A stretch of 64,000 nucleotides of DNA from JACVRW01 sp963751105 (GCA_963751105.1 CAVVTG010000002.1:1488001-1552000), one strand, 5' to 3'. Shown: positions 8,336-18,242, counted from the first letter of the stretch. Notes: generated by a model from the letters alone, not told the origin. Numbers and translations are program-made.

Positions 8336-9418
8336 CTATCTGACCTGGAAGCCCTCGCCCGACAATCGGCCGATGTCGTTCGACAGGCCGACCAGGAAGA
8401 TCAGGATCACGAGCATGAAGCCCACCACGCCGGCGCGCTCCATCACTCTGAACGAGACGGGCCGGCCGCGCACCTTCTCGACGATGGCCCAGAAGATGTG
8501 GCCGCCATCGAGCGGCAGGAAAGGGAACAGGTTCACGATCGCCAGCGACAGCGAGATGATGGCCAGGATGCCCACGACCTGGGCCAGGTCGTTGAGGATC
8601 GTCTGGCGGGTGACCTCGTAGGAGCCGACCACCCCGGAGATCTCCTTGCGCTGCTCGGCGTTGACCAGGCGCGCGGGCAGCTCGAGGGTTGCGCGGGTCA
8701 CGAACCAGAACCTGTCCACGGTCCAGTCGAGTGACGGTCCGAAGGGCAGGGTCTCGCGCGGACCGGGCGCGTAGGCGAACCCCACCCGGGTCCTCTCCTC
8801 GGCGGAGTCGTAGACCGGCGTGAGCTCGAAGGTCTGTTTGCGGCCGTCGCGGCGCACGGTGATCGCCGCCGGCTCGGTCGCCTTGCAGCCGTCGCGCTTG
8901 GCTCCGCCCGCGCACTGGTGGGTGGCGATCCGCTTCGACAGCTGCGTAGGCGTGCCGCCTCGGCCGTCGACGGCCACCAGCTTGTCGCCGGGCTCGAGCA
9001 CCGTGGCGGCCGGATAGCCCTTCTGGATCGGGCCCACCCGGCCGGTGGTATCGGTCTCCGCGCCGATCAGGAAGATGAACACGAACAGGAGCAGGAAGGC
9101 CAGCAGCAGGTTCATCGCGGGACCGGCGGCGATGACCACGATCCGCTTCCAGACCGGCTGCGAGTAGTAGGCGCGGGTGCGAACCTCGTCGGGCAGGTCC
9201 TCCGACGGGTTCATGCCGCTGATCTTCACGTAGCCGCCCGCGGGGATCGCGCCGATGGCGTACTCGGTCTCGCCGCGCCTCACGCTGAAGAGCGTGGGCG
9301 GGAAGAACAGCGAGAACTTCTCCACCCGCATGCCCACCGACTTGGCCGCCCAGAAGTGGCCCAGCTCGTGCAGGATCACCAGCATCGCGAAGCCGACGAA
9401 GGCCAGCACCCAGCTCAC
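8336..9418 (-). CDS. rseP: RseP-type site-2 zinc metalloprotease (M50) with PDZ domain
   Basis: Intramembrane protease of about 360 aa in the cytoplasmic membrane; family members cut anti-sigma factors and remnant signal peptides. The active-site HELGH is at residues 17-21 in the first membrane segment; the third ligand region is NLFPFLPLDGGHIFW near the C-terminus. Between them lie GAIPAGGYVKISGM and a PDZ-like part (GPIQKGYPAATVLEPGDKLVAVDG). The GTG start overlaps the dxr stop (GTGA). It is the last gene of the rpsB-dxr cluster and converges on the collagen-like gene with only 6 nt between stops. Confidence 0.92.
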   Translation of the reverse strand: MSWVLAFVGFAMLVILHELGHFWAAKSVGMRVEKFSLFFPPTLFSVRRGETEYAIGAIPAGGYVKISGMNPSEDLPDEVRTRAYYSQPVWKRIVVIAAGPAMNLLLAFLLLFVFIFLIGAETDTTGRVGPIQKGYPAATVLEPGDKLVAVDGRGGTPTQLSKRIATHQCAGGAKRDGCKATEPAAITVRRDGRKQTFELTPVYDSAEERTRVGFAYAPGPRETLPFGPSLDWTVDRFWFVTRATLELPARLVNAEQRKEISGVVGSYEVTRQTILNDLAQVVGILAIISLSLAIVNLFPFLPLDGGHIFWAIVEKVRGRPVSFRVMERAGVVGFMLVILIFLVGLSNDIGRLSGEGFQVR

Positions 9419-10545
9419 GCGGCCACCCCTCGCGCCACCTCGCGGGCCGTGGAGTCGGCCTCGTAGAGATCGCTGAAGTGGCGCACCGGCTGAGCGGGCA
9501 GCTCCGACAGCGTGGATTCGATCACCCGGGTGATGCCGGTGAAGGAGAGCTCGCCGGCCAGGAAGGCGTGCACCGCCACCTCGTTGGCGGCATTGAGCAC
9601 GCACGGCGCGGTGCCGCCGGCCTCGGCGGCGTCCCGGGCCAGGCGCAGGCAGCCGAAGGTGTCGAGGTCGGGCGCCTCGAAGGTCAGCGCCCCCAGCTCC
9701 ACCAGATCGAGCGCGCGCAAGGGCACGTCGGCGCGGTCGGGATGATGGAGCGCGTAGGAGATCGGGACCCGCATGTCGGGATAGCCGAGGTGGGCCAGCG
9801 AGGCGCCGTCGTTGAGCTGGATGAGGGCGTGGACGATCGACTGCGGGTGCACGACCACGTCGATGCGGTCGTAGCTGGTGCCGAAGAGATGGTGGGCCTC
9901 GATCAGCTCGAGGCCCTTGTTCATCAGGGTGGCCGAGTCGATGGTGATCTTGCCGCCCATGTCCCAGGTCGGGTGGGCGAGCGCCTCCTCACGGGTGACC
10001 CCGTCGAGTTCGGTCCGGCCGCGGAACGGCCCGCCGCTGGCGGTGAGGATCAGTCGGTCGACGCTGCCGGGACGCTCGGCGGCCAGCAGCTGGTGCAGGG
10101 CGGAATGCTCGGAGTCGACCGGGATCAGCTGGGCGCCCGTGGCTTCCGCCAGCGCGGTCACCAGCTCGCCGCCCACCACGAGGCTCTCCTTGTTGGCCAG
10201 GGCGAGGTCGATTCCCTCCCCCAGCGTCGCCACGGTAGGTCCCAGGCCCGCTGAGCCCACGAGCGCGTTGAGCACGAGGTCGCAGTCGGTGTCGGTGATC
10301 AGCTCCACGAGCCCCTCGGGGCCGGCCAGCACCTCGGCGTCCGAATGCTCGCCCGCCCGCGCCGCGGCGTCGGGATCGGCAAGGGCCAGCCGCGTCACGC
10401 CGTGCCGGGCCGCCTGCTCGCCGAGCAGCTCCCAGCTGGCCGATGCGGCCAGGCCGACCACCTCGAGCTCGGCGCTGCGCTCGATCACGTCGAGCGCCTG
10501 CGTTCCGATCGAGCCGGTGGAGCCGACTATGAGGATCCTGCGCAC
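9415..10545 (-). CDS. dxr: 1-deoxy-D-xylulose-5-phosphate reductoisomerase
   Basis: Committed step of the MEP pathway: DXP to MEP with NADPH and a divalent metal. 376 aa. NADPH-binding GSTGSIGTQALDVI is at the N-terminus; NKESLVVGGELV, VDSEHSALHQLL (metal and substrate ligands), LTASGGPFRG and MNKGLELIEAHHLFG are all present. The GTG at 10545 starts one residue before the conserved R-I-L-I-V strand. The gene overlaps rseP by 4 nt and sits 35 nt after cdsA. ispG in the same window gives two MEP steps on one strand. Confidence 0.95.
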   Translation of the reverse strand: MRRILIVGSTGSIGTQALDVIERSAELEVVGLAASASWELLGEQAARHGVTRLALADPDAAARAGEHSDAEVLAGPEGLVELITDTDCDLVLNALVGSAGLGPTVATLGEGIDLALANKESLVVGGELVTALAEATGAQLIPVDSEHSALHQLLAAERPGSVDRLILTASGGPFRGRTELDGVTREEALAHPTWDMGGKITIDSATLMNKGLELIEAHHLFGTSYDRIDVVVHPQSIVHALIQLNDGASLAHLGYPDMRVPISYALHHPDRADVPLRALDLVELGALTFEAPDLDTFGCLRLARDAAEAGGTAPCVLNAANEVAVHAFLAGELSFTGITRVIESTLSELPAQPVRHFSDLYEADSTAREVARGVAA

Positions 10546-10580
10546 CCGTTTGAGTGTAGGGAGGCCCACCCGCCCCGAAG

Positions 10581-11492
10581 TCAGGCCCCGTAGCCCAGGC
10601 CGATCGCCGCGTAGTAGGCCACGGGGATCGAGAAGAAACAGGCGTCGAGGCGGTCGAGCACTCCGCCGTGGGGTCCGAACAGGGTGCCCGTGTCCTTGAC
10701 CTCCAGGTCGCGCTTTATGAGCGACTCGAACAGGTCGCCCACGGGGGCGGAGAGCGCGACCAGTGCCCCGATCAACAGCGCGTCCGGTCCGGTCAGCCAA
10801 TCCTGGTAGAGGCCGGCGAACCAGAAGGCGGCCGTCCCGCCCACCACGCCGATGGCCAGCCCCTCGAGCGTCTTGTTGGGCGAGATCAGCGGCGCCAGAG
10901 GAGTCCGCCCGTAGAAGCGCCCCCCGAAGTAGGCGAACGTGTCGCCCAGGAAGGTGGCGATCAGCACGTCGATCACCAGCCCGGTGCCGATCACGATGTC
11001 GTCGCCGCTCGGGCCGGGCTGGACCAGCTCCCGCAGCCACACGGCATGCGCCATGGCCACGCCGATCCACAGGACCCCGAAGAGCGTGGCGGCGATGGCC
11101 CAGGAGACGTTCGCGCGCCGTGGTCGCACCAGCGCCAGCAGGAAGGTCACCGGGACGGCCGCCACCAGCACCATGACCACGTGCCGCGGCTCGCCGTAGA
11201 GCGCCGCCACCAGCAGCCCCGCCAGTGCCAGGAAGCCGGCGAGAGCCGGCGGGCGCACCCGGCCCATGAGCGTGTACAGCTCCCGCAGCGCAACCACGCC
11301 CAGCACGAACAGGCCGAGCGCGAAGACCTCGCCGCCCTGGAGCACGATGAAGAGGGCGAAGAGGATCGCCGGGATCGCGAACAGGATGCGCGGGCCGAGG
11401 TCGCCCCCTCCCCGGCGAGGGCGCTCGACGTCCTCGCGCCTCAGCCGCAGCTCCTCCTCCTCCGAGGCTCGCTTCCGCCGGGTGGCCGCCAC
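10581..11492 (-). CDS. cdsA: Phosphatidate cytidylyltransferase
   Basis: Makes CDP-diacylglycerol from phosphatidate and CTP for phospholipid synthesis in the inner membrane. 303 aa, with a charged N-terminal cytoplasmic tail (about 35 residues of Arg/Glu), then about eight hydrophobic segments. The CDS signature is at the C-terminus: SPNKTLEGLAIG, then VGDLFESLIKRDLEVKDTG and FGPHGGVLDRLD, with the catalytic Asp and Lys residues. GTG start, 3 nt after the uppS stop, consistent with the conserved uppS-cdsA-dxr-rseP order. Confidence 0.94.
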   Translation of the reverse strand: MAATRRKRASEEEELRLRREDVERPRRGGGDLGPRILFAIPAILFALFIVLQGGEVFALGLFVLGVVALRELYTLMGRVRPPALAGFLALAGLLVAALYGEPRHVVMVLVAAVPVTFLLALVRPRRANVSWAIAATLFGVLWIGVAMAHAVWLRELVQPGPSGDDIVIGTGLVIDVLIATFLGDTFAYFGGRFYGRTPLAPLISPNKTLEGLAIGVVGGTAAFWFAGLYQDWLTGPDALLIGALVALSAPVGDLFESLIKRDLEVKDTGTLFGPHGGVLDRLDACFFSIPVAYYAAIGLGYGA

Positions 11493-11495
11493 GCG

Positions 11496-12173
11496 CTAGC
11501 GGCCTCCGAACCGGCGCCGGCGGGCTTCGTACTCGTCCAGCGAGGCCTCGAAGGCCTCGCGCGAGAAGTCCGGCCACAGCTCGTCGCGAAACACGAACTC
11601 GGAGTACGCGCACTGCCACAGGAGGTAGTTGGAGATGCGAACTTCGCCGCTCGTTCGTATCAGCAGGTCGGGATCGTGCATGTCGGGCGCGTAGAGGTGC
11701 TCGCGGAACTCCGCTTCGCTGTCACCAGTGAAGGTTCGCGCCGCGTCCACGATCTCCGCTCTGCCGCCGTAGTTGAAGGCCACGAACAGCGTGATGCGGT
11801 CGTTGGCGGAGGTCGTCTGCTCGGCCCACTCCATACGCTCCAGGAGGCCGGCATCGAGGCCCTCGCGCCGGCCGACGAAGCGCATCCGCACGCCCTGCTC
11901 GTCGAGCTCCGGGGTCTCCAGGTCGATCCGTCGCGCGAACATCGCCATCAGGCCGTCGACCTCCGTGGCGGGACGCGACCAGTTCTCGGTCGAGAACGAG
12001 TAGACGGTCAGCTCGAGGATGCCCAGCTCAGCGGCGTCACGTAGCCGGGCCTTGACCACGTCTGCCCCCGCCTCGTGGCCCGCCAGCACGGGAAGACCGC
12101 GGCTCTCGGCCCAGCGCCCGTTGCCGTCGGTGATGATGGCCACGTAGCGCGCACGGGCGTGGCCGGCGCTCAC
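11496..12173 (-). CDS. uppS: Isoprenyl (undecaprenyl-type) diphosphate synthase, cis-prenyltransferase
   Basis: Condenses IPP units on an allylic primer in cis geometry to make the polyprenyl carrier lipid for peptidoglycan and wall polymers. 225 aa, slightly short but complete. Motifs: IITDGNGRWAESRGLPVLAGH (catalytic Asp; Thr replaces the usual Met before it), YSFSTENWSRP, FNYGGRAEIVDAA, RTSGEVRISNYLLWQCAYSE. GTG start overlaps the frr stop by GTGA. It feeds the same envelope pathway as murA and the PBP in this window. Confidence 0.94.
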   Translation of the reverse strand: MSAGHARARYVAIITDGNGRWAESRGLPVLAGHEAGADVVKARLRDAAELGILELTVYSFSTENWSRPATEVDGLMAMFARRIDLETPELDEQGVRMRFVGRREGLDAGLLERMEWAEQTTSANDRITLFVAFNYGGRAEIVDAARTFTGDSEAEFREHLYAPDMHDPDLLIRTSGEVRISNYLLWQCAYSEFVFRDELWPDFSREAFEASLDEYEARRRRFGGR

Positions 12174-12739
12174 ACCTCGAGGATCTCTTCTTCCTTGCCG
12201 GCAAGAGTGGTGTCGATCTCGCCCACGTGGGAGTCGGTGAGCTTCTGCAGGGCATCCTCGGCGCGATGCTCGTCGTCGGAGCCCACCTCGCCCTCGTTCT
12301 TGAGCTCGCGGAGGTCGTGCATCACGTCACGACGCACGTTGCGCACCGACACCCGGCCCTGCTCGGCGATCCCGTGCACGACCTTCACGAGGTCGCGGCG
12401 GCGCTCCTCGGTGAGCTCGGGGATCGACAGCCGGATCAGATTGCCGTCGTTCGAGGGCGTGAGGCCCACGTCCGATTCGAGTATCGCCTTCTCGATCAGC
12501 TTGATCGAGTTCTTGTCGTAGGGCGTGATGGTCAGCAGCCGCGCTTCGGTGGCCGACACCTGCGCCAGTTGGCGCAGCGGCGTCTTGGCCCCGTAGTAGT
12601 CGACCTCGATGCGGTCGAGCAGGTGCGGCGAGGCGCGCCCGGTGCGAACGGTGGAGAACTCGTTGCGCGTGGCCTCCACCGACTTGTCCATGCGAGCCTG
12701 CGCCTCGTCCAGGAAATCCTTGAGGATTTCGTCACTCAT
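12170..12739 (-). CDS. frr: Ribosome recycling factor
   Basis: With EF-G, splits the post-termination ribosome. 189 aa, full length for the family (about 185). The conserved N-terminal helix (MDKSVEATRNEFSTVRTGRA) and domain II region (VDYYGAKTPLRQLAQVS) lead to the three-helix bundle ending LKNEGEVGSDDEHRAEDALQ. The ATG at 12739 lies 8 nt inside the end of pyrH. Standard pyrH-frr-uppS arrangement. Confidence 0.96.
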   Translation of the reverse strand: MSDEILKDFLDEAQARMDKSVEATRNEFSTVRTGRASPHLLDRIEVDYYGAKTPLRQLAQVSATEARLLTITPYDKNSIKLIEKAILESDVGLTPSNDGNLIRLSIPELTEERRRDLVKVVHGIAEQGRVSVRNVRRDVMHDLRELKNEGEVGSDDEHRAEDALQKLTDSHVGEIDTTLAGKEEEILEV

Positions 12740-13460
12740 CGCCGGCTGTCCTCACCACCGTCCCCACTCGCTCGCCGGACACTATCCGGTCGATGTTGCC
12801 CTCGTCGTCCATGTTGAACACGTGTATCGGAAGCGAATTGTCCATGCACAGAGAGAGCGCCGTGGAGTCCATCACCGCCAGCCGCTGCTCGATGGCCTCG
12901 ACGTGCGAGATCTCCTCGATGAAGCGCGCGTCGGGATTTGTGCGGGGGTCGGCTGTGTAGACGCCCTGCACCCCGTTCTTGGCCATCAGGAGCGCTTCCG
13001 CGTGGATCTCCAGGGCGCGCAGGGCGGCCGCGGTGTCCGTGGTGAAGAACGGGTTGCCGGTGCCGCCCGCGAAGATCACGATCCGGCCCTTCTCGAGGTG
13101 GCGCATGGCCCGGCGGCGGATGTAGGGCTCTGCCACCTCGGAGATGGTGATGGCCGACTGCACCCGGGTGTGCGCGCCTATCCTCTCGAGCGCGTCCTGC
13201 AGCGCCAGGGCGTTGAGCACGGTGGCCAGCATGCCCATGTAGTCGCCGGTGGCACGGTCCATTCCCGCCGCCGCGCCCGCGAGCCCGCGGTAGATGTTGC
13301 CTCCCCCGACCACCACCGCGATCTCCACGCCGCGGTCGTGGGTGGCCTTGACCTCGCGAGCGATGGCGGCGATGCGATCGGGGTCGGCTCCGTATTCGAG
13401 GTCGCCCAGCAGCGCCTCGCCCGAGAGCTTGAGGAGTATCCGCTCGAACGCGGGCTTCAC
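12732..13460 (-). CDS. pyrH: UMP kinase
   Basis: Phosphorylates UMP to UDP with ATP; bacterial hexameric amino-acid-kinase fold, usually GTP-activated and UTP-inhibited. 242 aa. Motifs: ILLKLSGEALLG (phosphate-binding Lys), VVGGGNIYRGLAG, MGMLATVLNALALQDALE, AGGTGNPFFTTDTAAALRA (UMP site) and NGVQGVYTADPR. GTG start overlaps the tsf stop by GTGA. Between elongation factor Ts and frr as in most bacteria. Confidence 0.96.
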   Translation of the reverse strand: MKPAFERILLKLSGEALLGDLEYGADPDRIAAIAREVKATHDRGVEIAVVVGGGNIYRGLAGAAAGMDRATGDYMGMLATVLNALALQDALERIGAHTRVQSAITISEVAEPYIRRRAMRHLEKGRIVIFAGGTGNPFFTTDTAAALRALEIHAEALLMAKNGVQGVYTADPRTNPDARFIEEISHVEAIEQRLAVMDSTALSLCMDNSLPIHVFNMDDEGNIDRIVSGERVGTVVRTAGDE

Positions 13461-14070
13461 TCCTCGCCGACCTGGAACTTCGCGAAGCGCCGTATGACGA
13501 TGTTCTCCCCGGTGTTCGCCGCCAGCTCGGCCCGCAGCTCCTCGAGCGTCTTGCTCTCGTGCTTGTCCTCGTTCACGTGCCGCTGGTGGAGCAGCACGAC
13601 CTCGTCGAGCCGCTTCTTGAGCTTGCCCTCGACTATCCGCTCCTGGACGTTCTCCGGCTTGCCCTCGGCCGCGGCCTGGTCACGAAAGACCCGCAGCTCG
13701 GCCTCGCGCCACCCGTCTTCGACATCGTCGTCGGAGACGTAGCGCAGATCGGGGGCGGCGGCCACGTGTACCGCCACGTCGCGGGCGAACTCCTGGAACG
13801 GCTCGGTGCGAGCCACGAAGTCGGTTTCGCAGTCGACCTCCACCAGCACGCCGATCTTGCCGCCGGCGTGGATGTAGCTCATCACGACACCCTCGGTGGC
13901 CGCGCGGCCGCCCCGCTTGGCCGCCGAGGCCTGGCCCTTGACGCGCAGGATCTCGATCGCCTTGTCGACGTCGCCGCCGGCCTCCTGGAGCGCCTTCTTC
14001 GAGTCCATCATCCCCGCGCCCGTGCGGTCGCGCAGAGCCTTCACGTCTTGAGCGGAGATGGCGATGCTCA

Positions 14071-14071
<1 letters not shown>
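13457..14071 (-). CDS. tsf: Translation elongation factor Ts
   Basis: Nucleotide exchange factor for EF-Tu. 204 aa, the short form lacking the extended subdomain. The N-terminal UBA-like domain (LRDRTGAGMMDSKKALQEAG, DVDKAIEILRVKG) is followed by GVLVEVDCETDFVARTEPF, which carries the Tu-contacting Asp-Phe. The ATG at 14071 shares one base with the rpsB stop (TGATG), so translation is coupled. Confidence 0.96.
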
Positions 14072-14985
<914 letters not shown>

Positions 14986-14992
14986 AGAGGTG

Positions 14993-15142
14993 CTCCCTTG
15001 GTTCGTACTCGGTTTGGACAGGCTGCCCGCCGGCGAGTCAGCGGACCCGGGCTGTGTGTTTCCCGGGCAGGGCCGCGTCGTCAACCGGAGGGGTCGCTTT
15101 GCGTAACGGCGCTCAAGGATAGCCACCGGAGCGAATCCACAA
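14993..15142 (-). promoter_or_regulatory. rpsB leader with candidate promoter and ribosome-binding site
   Basis: TATCCT at 15121-15116 with TTGTGG at 15142-15137 (spacing 15, shorter than ideal) could start an mRNA with a leader of about 125 nt. The leader holds an inverted repeat of two CCCGGG units (15046-15067) and the Shine-Dalgarno AAGGGAG (14999-14993). A leader of this size before rpsB often allows feedback by S2; that is inference only. Confidence 0.35.
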
Positions 15143-15177
15143 GAAAAGAAGCGAGGCGGTCCGAAGACCGCCTCGCT
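15138..15177 (-). terminator. Rho-independent terminator with UUCG loop
   Basis: Perfect 11-bp stem (15151-15161 with 15166-15176), loop read as UUCG on the minus strand closed by C-G, the ultra-stable tetraloop. It is followed on that strand by a T-rich run TTCTTTTCTTG. It lies just after the rluD stop, so it ends the sepF-to-rluD transcription unit and separates it from rpsB. Confidence 0.85.
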
Positions 15178-15183
15178 CTAGTT

Positions 15184-16101
15184 TCAGCCCCCGTCTGGCC
15201 CTCCGGAGACTGGCTCCCGTCTCGCTGCATCAAGCGCATGACGCAGATCGACGGGTGGTTTGGACTCGCACGTGAGAAGTTCCCCCGTCGTCGGGTGCCT
15301 AAACATCAACAGGCACGCGTGGAGAAATTGACGCTCGAGGCTCAGCCGGCGGCCGCACGCGGCCCCTCCGTAGGCGGGATCGCCGCACACCGGATGGCCG
15401 ATGGCCTCGAAATGAGCGCGGATCTGGTGGGTCCGCCCGGTCTCGAGCCGTACTCGCAGCAGCGCGGTGCGGGCCAGCCGCTCGACGACCTCGAAGTGGG
15501 TGACCGCGTCGCGGCCGCGGTCGGTCCGGGTGGACATCGCGGTGCGGCGCCGGCGGTCGCGCCCCAGCGGGGCGTCGATCGTGCCCCGCTCGGCATCGGG
15601 ATGCCCGGTCACGAGCGCCAGGTACTCCCGGGTGACCTCGCGGGCCTTCATCATCCCCTGGAGGACGGTGTGCGCCTCCTCGGTGCGAGCCACCACCATC
15701 AGGCCCGACGTATCGCGGTCCAGGCGGTGCACGATGCCCGCCCGTTCCGGGTCGGCGCCACCGGCCACTCGGCCGGCCAGGGCCTCGGCCAGCGTGGCGC
15801 CGCGGTGCCCGGGGGCCGGATGGGTGACCACCCCGGCCGGTTTGTCCACCACCAGCACCTGATCGTCCTCGTACACCACCTCGAAGGGCACGGCCGCCGT
15901 GTCCGCCGCCGTCACGGCGTTCGGAGCCCTTCGCACGCCCACCGTCTGTCCGGCGGCCAGGCGGTGGTTCTTGGGCCGCACCCGGCCGTCCACGGTCACC
16001 CACCCGTCCTCGATCGCGCGCTGGGCGGCCGCCCGCGACGGCGCGGCGCCTCGAGCCGCGAGGAACGCGTCGAGGCGCAGCCCCTCGTCCTCGGCGGACA
16101 C
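15184..16101 (-). CDS. RluA/RluD family pseudouridine synthase
   Basis: Isomerises uridines to pseudouridine in rRNA or tRNA. N-terminal S4 RNA-binding domain (RLDAFLAARGAAPSRAAAQ, then DGWVTVDGRV), then the catalytic domain with HRLDRDTSGLMVVARTEEAH (catalytic Asp), GRTHQIRAHFEAIGHPVCGD and the C-terminal HACLLMFRHP. About 305 aa from the GTG at 16101, which is 8 residues before the S4 domain and 33 nt after the lspA stop; the exact start is uncertain. lspA next to an RluD-type gene is a common pairing. Confidence 0.88.
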   Translation of the reverse strand: MSAEDEGLRLDAFLAARGAAPSRAAAQRAIEDGWVTVDGRVRPKNHRLAAGQTVGVRRAPNAVTAADTAAVPFEVVYEDDQVLVVDKPAGVVTHPAPGHRGATLAEALAGRVAGGADPERAGIVHRLDRDTSGLMVVARTEEAHTVLQGMMKAREVTREYLALVTGHPDAERGTIDAPLGRDRRRRTAMSTRTDRGRDAVTHFEVVERLARTALLRVRLETGRTHQIRAHFEAIGHPVCGDPAYGGAACGRRLSLERQFLHACLLMFRHPTTGELLTCESKPPVDLRHALDAARREPVSGGPDGG

Positions 16102-16133
16102 CTCGAGCTGCTGCTGCGGTTCGCTGTCGGGCG

Positions 16134-16604
16134 TCAGGTGCTCTCCCGTTGCTGAGCCTTCGCCGAGCGCTCCACGACCCACAACAGGACGAACACGCCG
16201 ACCACGATGCAGGAGTCGGCCACGTTGAACGCCGGCCAGGCCACCGGATCGATGAAGTCGATCACGGCTCCCTCCCGCGCGCGGTCGGCGAGATTGCCCA
16301 GGGCCCCGCCGAGGAGCAGCCCCACCGGGAGCCACAGCCACGGCATGGAGCGATGGCGCCAGAAGTACCCCAGCAGCAGCACGAGCGAGATCCCGATCAG
16401 CACCGCCACCACGAGGCCCGCGCCCTCGAAGGCGCCGAAGGCCACGCCGGTGTTGCGCGTGTTGGTGATGGCCAGGCCGGGGAACACGCTCACCTCGTCG
16501 CCCCGCTCCACGTTCGAGTCGGCCAGCTGCTTGGTCACCTGGTCCAGGGCGACCACCACGGCGGCGGTGGCCGCCACGGCGGCCGGTCCGCCGAGCCGTG
16601 CCAC
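16134..16604 (-). CDS. lspA: Lipoprotein signal peptidase (signal peptidase II)
   Basis: Aspartic intramembrane protease that removes signal peptides from diacylglyceryl-modified prolipoproteins. 156 aa with four hydrophobic segments. Motifs: DQVTKQL near residue 21, ITNTRNTGVAFG, GNLADRAREGAVIDF (catalytic Asp about 116) and FNVADSCIVVG (catalytic Asp 130). GTG start one base beyond the yggT stop. Part of the sepF-proC-yggT-lspA-rluD unit. Confidence 0.95.
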   Translation of the reverse strand: MARLGGPAAVAATAAVVVALDQVTKQLADSNVERGDEVSVFPGLAITNTRNTGVAFGAFEGAGLVVAVLIGISLVLLLGYFWRHRSMPWLWLPVGLLLGGALGNLADRAREGAVIDFIDPVAWPAFNVADSCIVVGVFVLLWVVERSAKAQQREST

Positions 16605-16605
16605 G

Positions 16606-16893
16606 TCAGCCCTCGATGAGACCGGCCACCAGGCTGCTCACGATGATGAGCACGAAGGTGCCGACGATCGGGCTGAGATCGAGTGCGCCGGGGCCGATGC
16701 GCACCGGCGGCAGGATGCGCCGGAACAGGTTCAGGTAGGGATCCGTCACGTCGGTCACGAACTTGAGGAACCCGTTCAGCACGCGGTTGTAGGGGATGCG
16801 CGGGATCCAGCTGAGAATGATCCGGATGAAGATGAGCACCAGGTACACGAGCGCCAGCGTGCGCACGTAGTCGGCGATGTCGTTGCGCGTCAC
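16606..16893 (-). CDS. yggT: YggT family membrane protein
   Basis: Small integral membrane protein of about 95 aa with two hydrophobic segments (VRTLALVYLVLIFIRIIL near the N-terminus; VGTFVLIIVSSLVAGLIEG at the C-terminus). The linker carries the conserved SWIPRIPYNRVL and TDPYLNLFRRILPP. Function poorly known; in Gram-positives it sits with sepF and division genes, as here, suggesting an envelope or division role. GTG start overlaps the proC stop (GTGA). Confidence 0.9.
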   Translation of the reverse strand: MTRNDIADYVRTLALVYLVLIFIRIILSWIPRIPYNRVLNGFLKFVTDVTDPYLNLFRRILPPVRIGPGALDLSPIVGTFVLIIVSSLVAGLIEG

Positions 16894-17648
16894 CGCGTGG
16901 CCTCCACGACGCTGTCCACCGTGGCCTGAGCCGCTTCGCGCATCCCGCGCTCCTCGAGGGTGATCAGCCCCCGCTCGGTGGTGCCACCCGGGGTGGCCAC
17001 GCGAGCCCGCAGGCCGGCGGTGTCGTAGTCGTGCCGTGCCAGCCAGGCCGCCGTCCCGCCCATGGTCTCGACGACCATCCGGAGCGCATCGGAACGGTCG
17101 AGGCCGTGGGCCACGCCGGCGTCGGCGAAGCTCTCGGCCACGAGGGCCATGAAGGCCGGCGCGCAGCTCATCAGCGCCATCGCCGGCTCGATCAGCGGCT
17201 CGTCGCTCAGTCGGATCACCTCGCCCACGCGGCCCATCAGGGCAAGTATCTCGGCCTCGGGGCCCGTCTCGGCGCCGGGGCCGGGCACGTAGCAGAGCAC
17301 CCCGTGCCGCACCTCGACGGGCATGTTCGGGATGAAGCGGTAGATGGACGCCCCGGGGTAGGCGCCGGCCAGCTGGTCGGTCGATGTGGCGGCCAGGATC
17401 GACACCACCGTGCCGGTGTGACCGGCCACCTCGCCGGCCACCTCCTCGAGCTGCTTGGGCTTGTGACAGAGCACGACGACGTCCGCGCGCTCGGCCAGCT
17501 CGGCGTTCGAGCCCACCGCCTCGCCGCCGAGGGCCCCGGCCAGCGCCTCGGCCTTGCCCGAGTCGATGTCGGCCACCAGCGCGGGCTCGCCGATGCCGCG
17601 CGCGAGCGCCGAGGCCATGTTTCCTGCGCCGATCAACCCGAGCTTCAT
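16890..17648 (-). CDS. proC: Pyrroline-5-carboxylate reductase
   Basis: Last step of proline synthesis: P5C to proline with NAD(P)H. 252 aa. Rossmann start KLGLIGAGNMASALARGI; IPNMPVEVRHGV; C-terminal dimer and substrate region VAESFADAGVAHGLDRSDAL and ARVATPGGTTERGL. In actinobacteria proC typically lies between yggS/sepF and yggT; here sepF precedes it by 45 nt, while yggS lies 1.5 kb away in the his string. Confidence 0.93.
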   Translation of the reverse strand: MKLGLIGAGNMASALARGIGEPALVADIDSGKAEALAGALGGEAVGSNAELAERADVVVLCHKPKQLEEVAGEVAGHTGTVVSILAATSTDQLAGAYPGASIYRFIPNMPVEVRHGVLCYVPGPGAETGPEAEILALMGRVGEVIRLSDEPLIEPAMALMSCAPAFMALVAESFADAGVAHGLDRSDALRMVVETMGGTAAWLARHDYDTAGLRARVATPGGTTERGLITLEERGMREAAQATVDSVVEATR

Positions 17649-17693
17649 CGGCGGCGAAGCCTACAGCGGGCTCATTCGCCCCCGGCGCCGACG

Positions 17694-18242
17694 TCAAGAC
17701 TGGTTGAAGAAGCCCTTCTCGATCAGCCGCGCGCGCTCCTCGGCGGAGACCTCGACGTTGCGCGGGGTGAGGAGGAAGACCTTGTCGGCGATGCGCTGCA
17801 TCCCGCCGTCGAGGGCGTAGGTCAACCCCGACGCGAAATCGATCAGCCGCTTGGACAGATCGGTGTCGCTGGACTGCAGGTTGAGGATCACCGGGATGGC
17901 GTCCTTGAACTGGTCCGCGATCTGTTGCGCGTCGTTGAAGCTCTTGGGAATGACCAGGTGGACCTGGATGTCGCCGCCGTTGCCACCGGAGCGCCCGTTG
18001 CCGCCCACCGGCCGGAGCACGCGCGTCTCACGTCCTCCGCCACGGGGCTCGTCGGCGAAGATGTCGTCGAACTCGTCACGCCGGCGCCGCTGCAGCCGGC
18101 GCACGTTGGGCCGGTCGCGGTAGCGGTCCTCGAGCTCGGCCTCGGGCTCCGGCTCGTTGACGACCGACTCGTAGCGCGGGTCCTCCTCTTCGGCGAGGCC
18201 GAAGTAGACCAGGGTGCGATGCCATGTGTCGCGAAGCGCCAT
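17694..18242 (-). CDS. sepF: Cell division protein SepF
   Basis: Membrane-binding FtsZ partner in Gram-positives lacking other anchors. 182 aa. An N-terminal amphipathic stretch (LRDTWHRTLVYFGLAE) is followed by a disordered acidic/basic linker with a Gly-Asn rich piece, then the DUF552 fold (IQVHLVIPKSFNDAQQIADQF, VILNLQSSDTDLSKRLIDF, LDGGMQRIADKVFLLTP). The ATG at 18242 was preferred to an upstream GTG at 18284 because homologues begin at this helix. A TACACT box at 18290-18285 is a candidate -10. Divergent from the hydrolase gene. Confidence 0.92.
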   Translation of the reverse strand: MALRDTWHRTLVYFGLAEEEDPRYESVVNEPEPEAELEDRYRDRPNVRRLQRRRRDEFDDIFADEPRGGGRETRVLRPVGGNGRSGGNGGDIQVHLVIPKSFNDAQQIADQFKDAIPVILNLQSSDTDLSKRLIDFASGLTYALDGGMQRIADKVFLLTPRNVEVSAEERARLIEKGFFNQS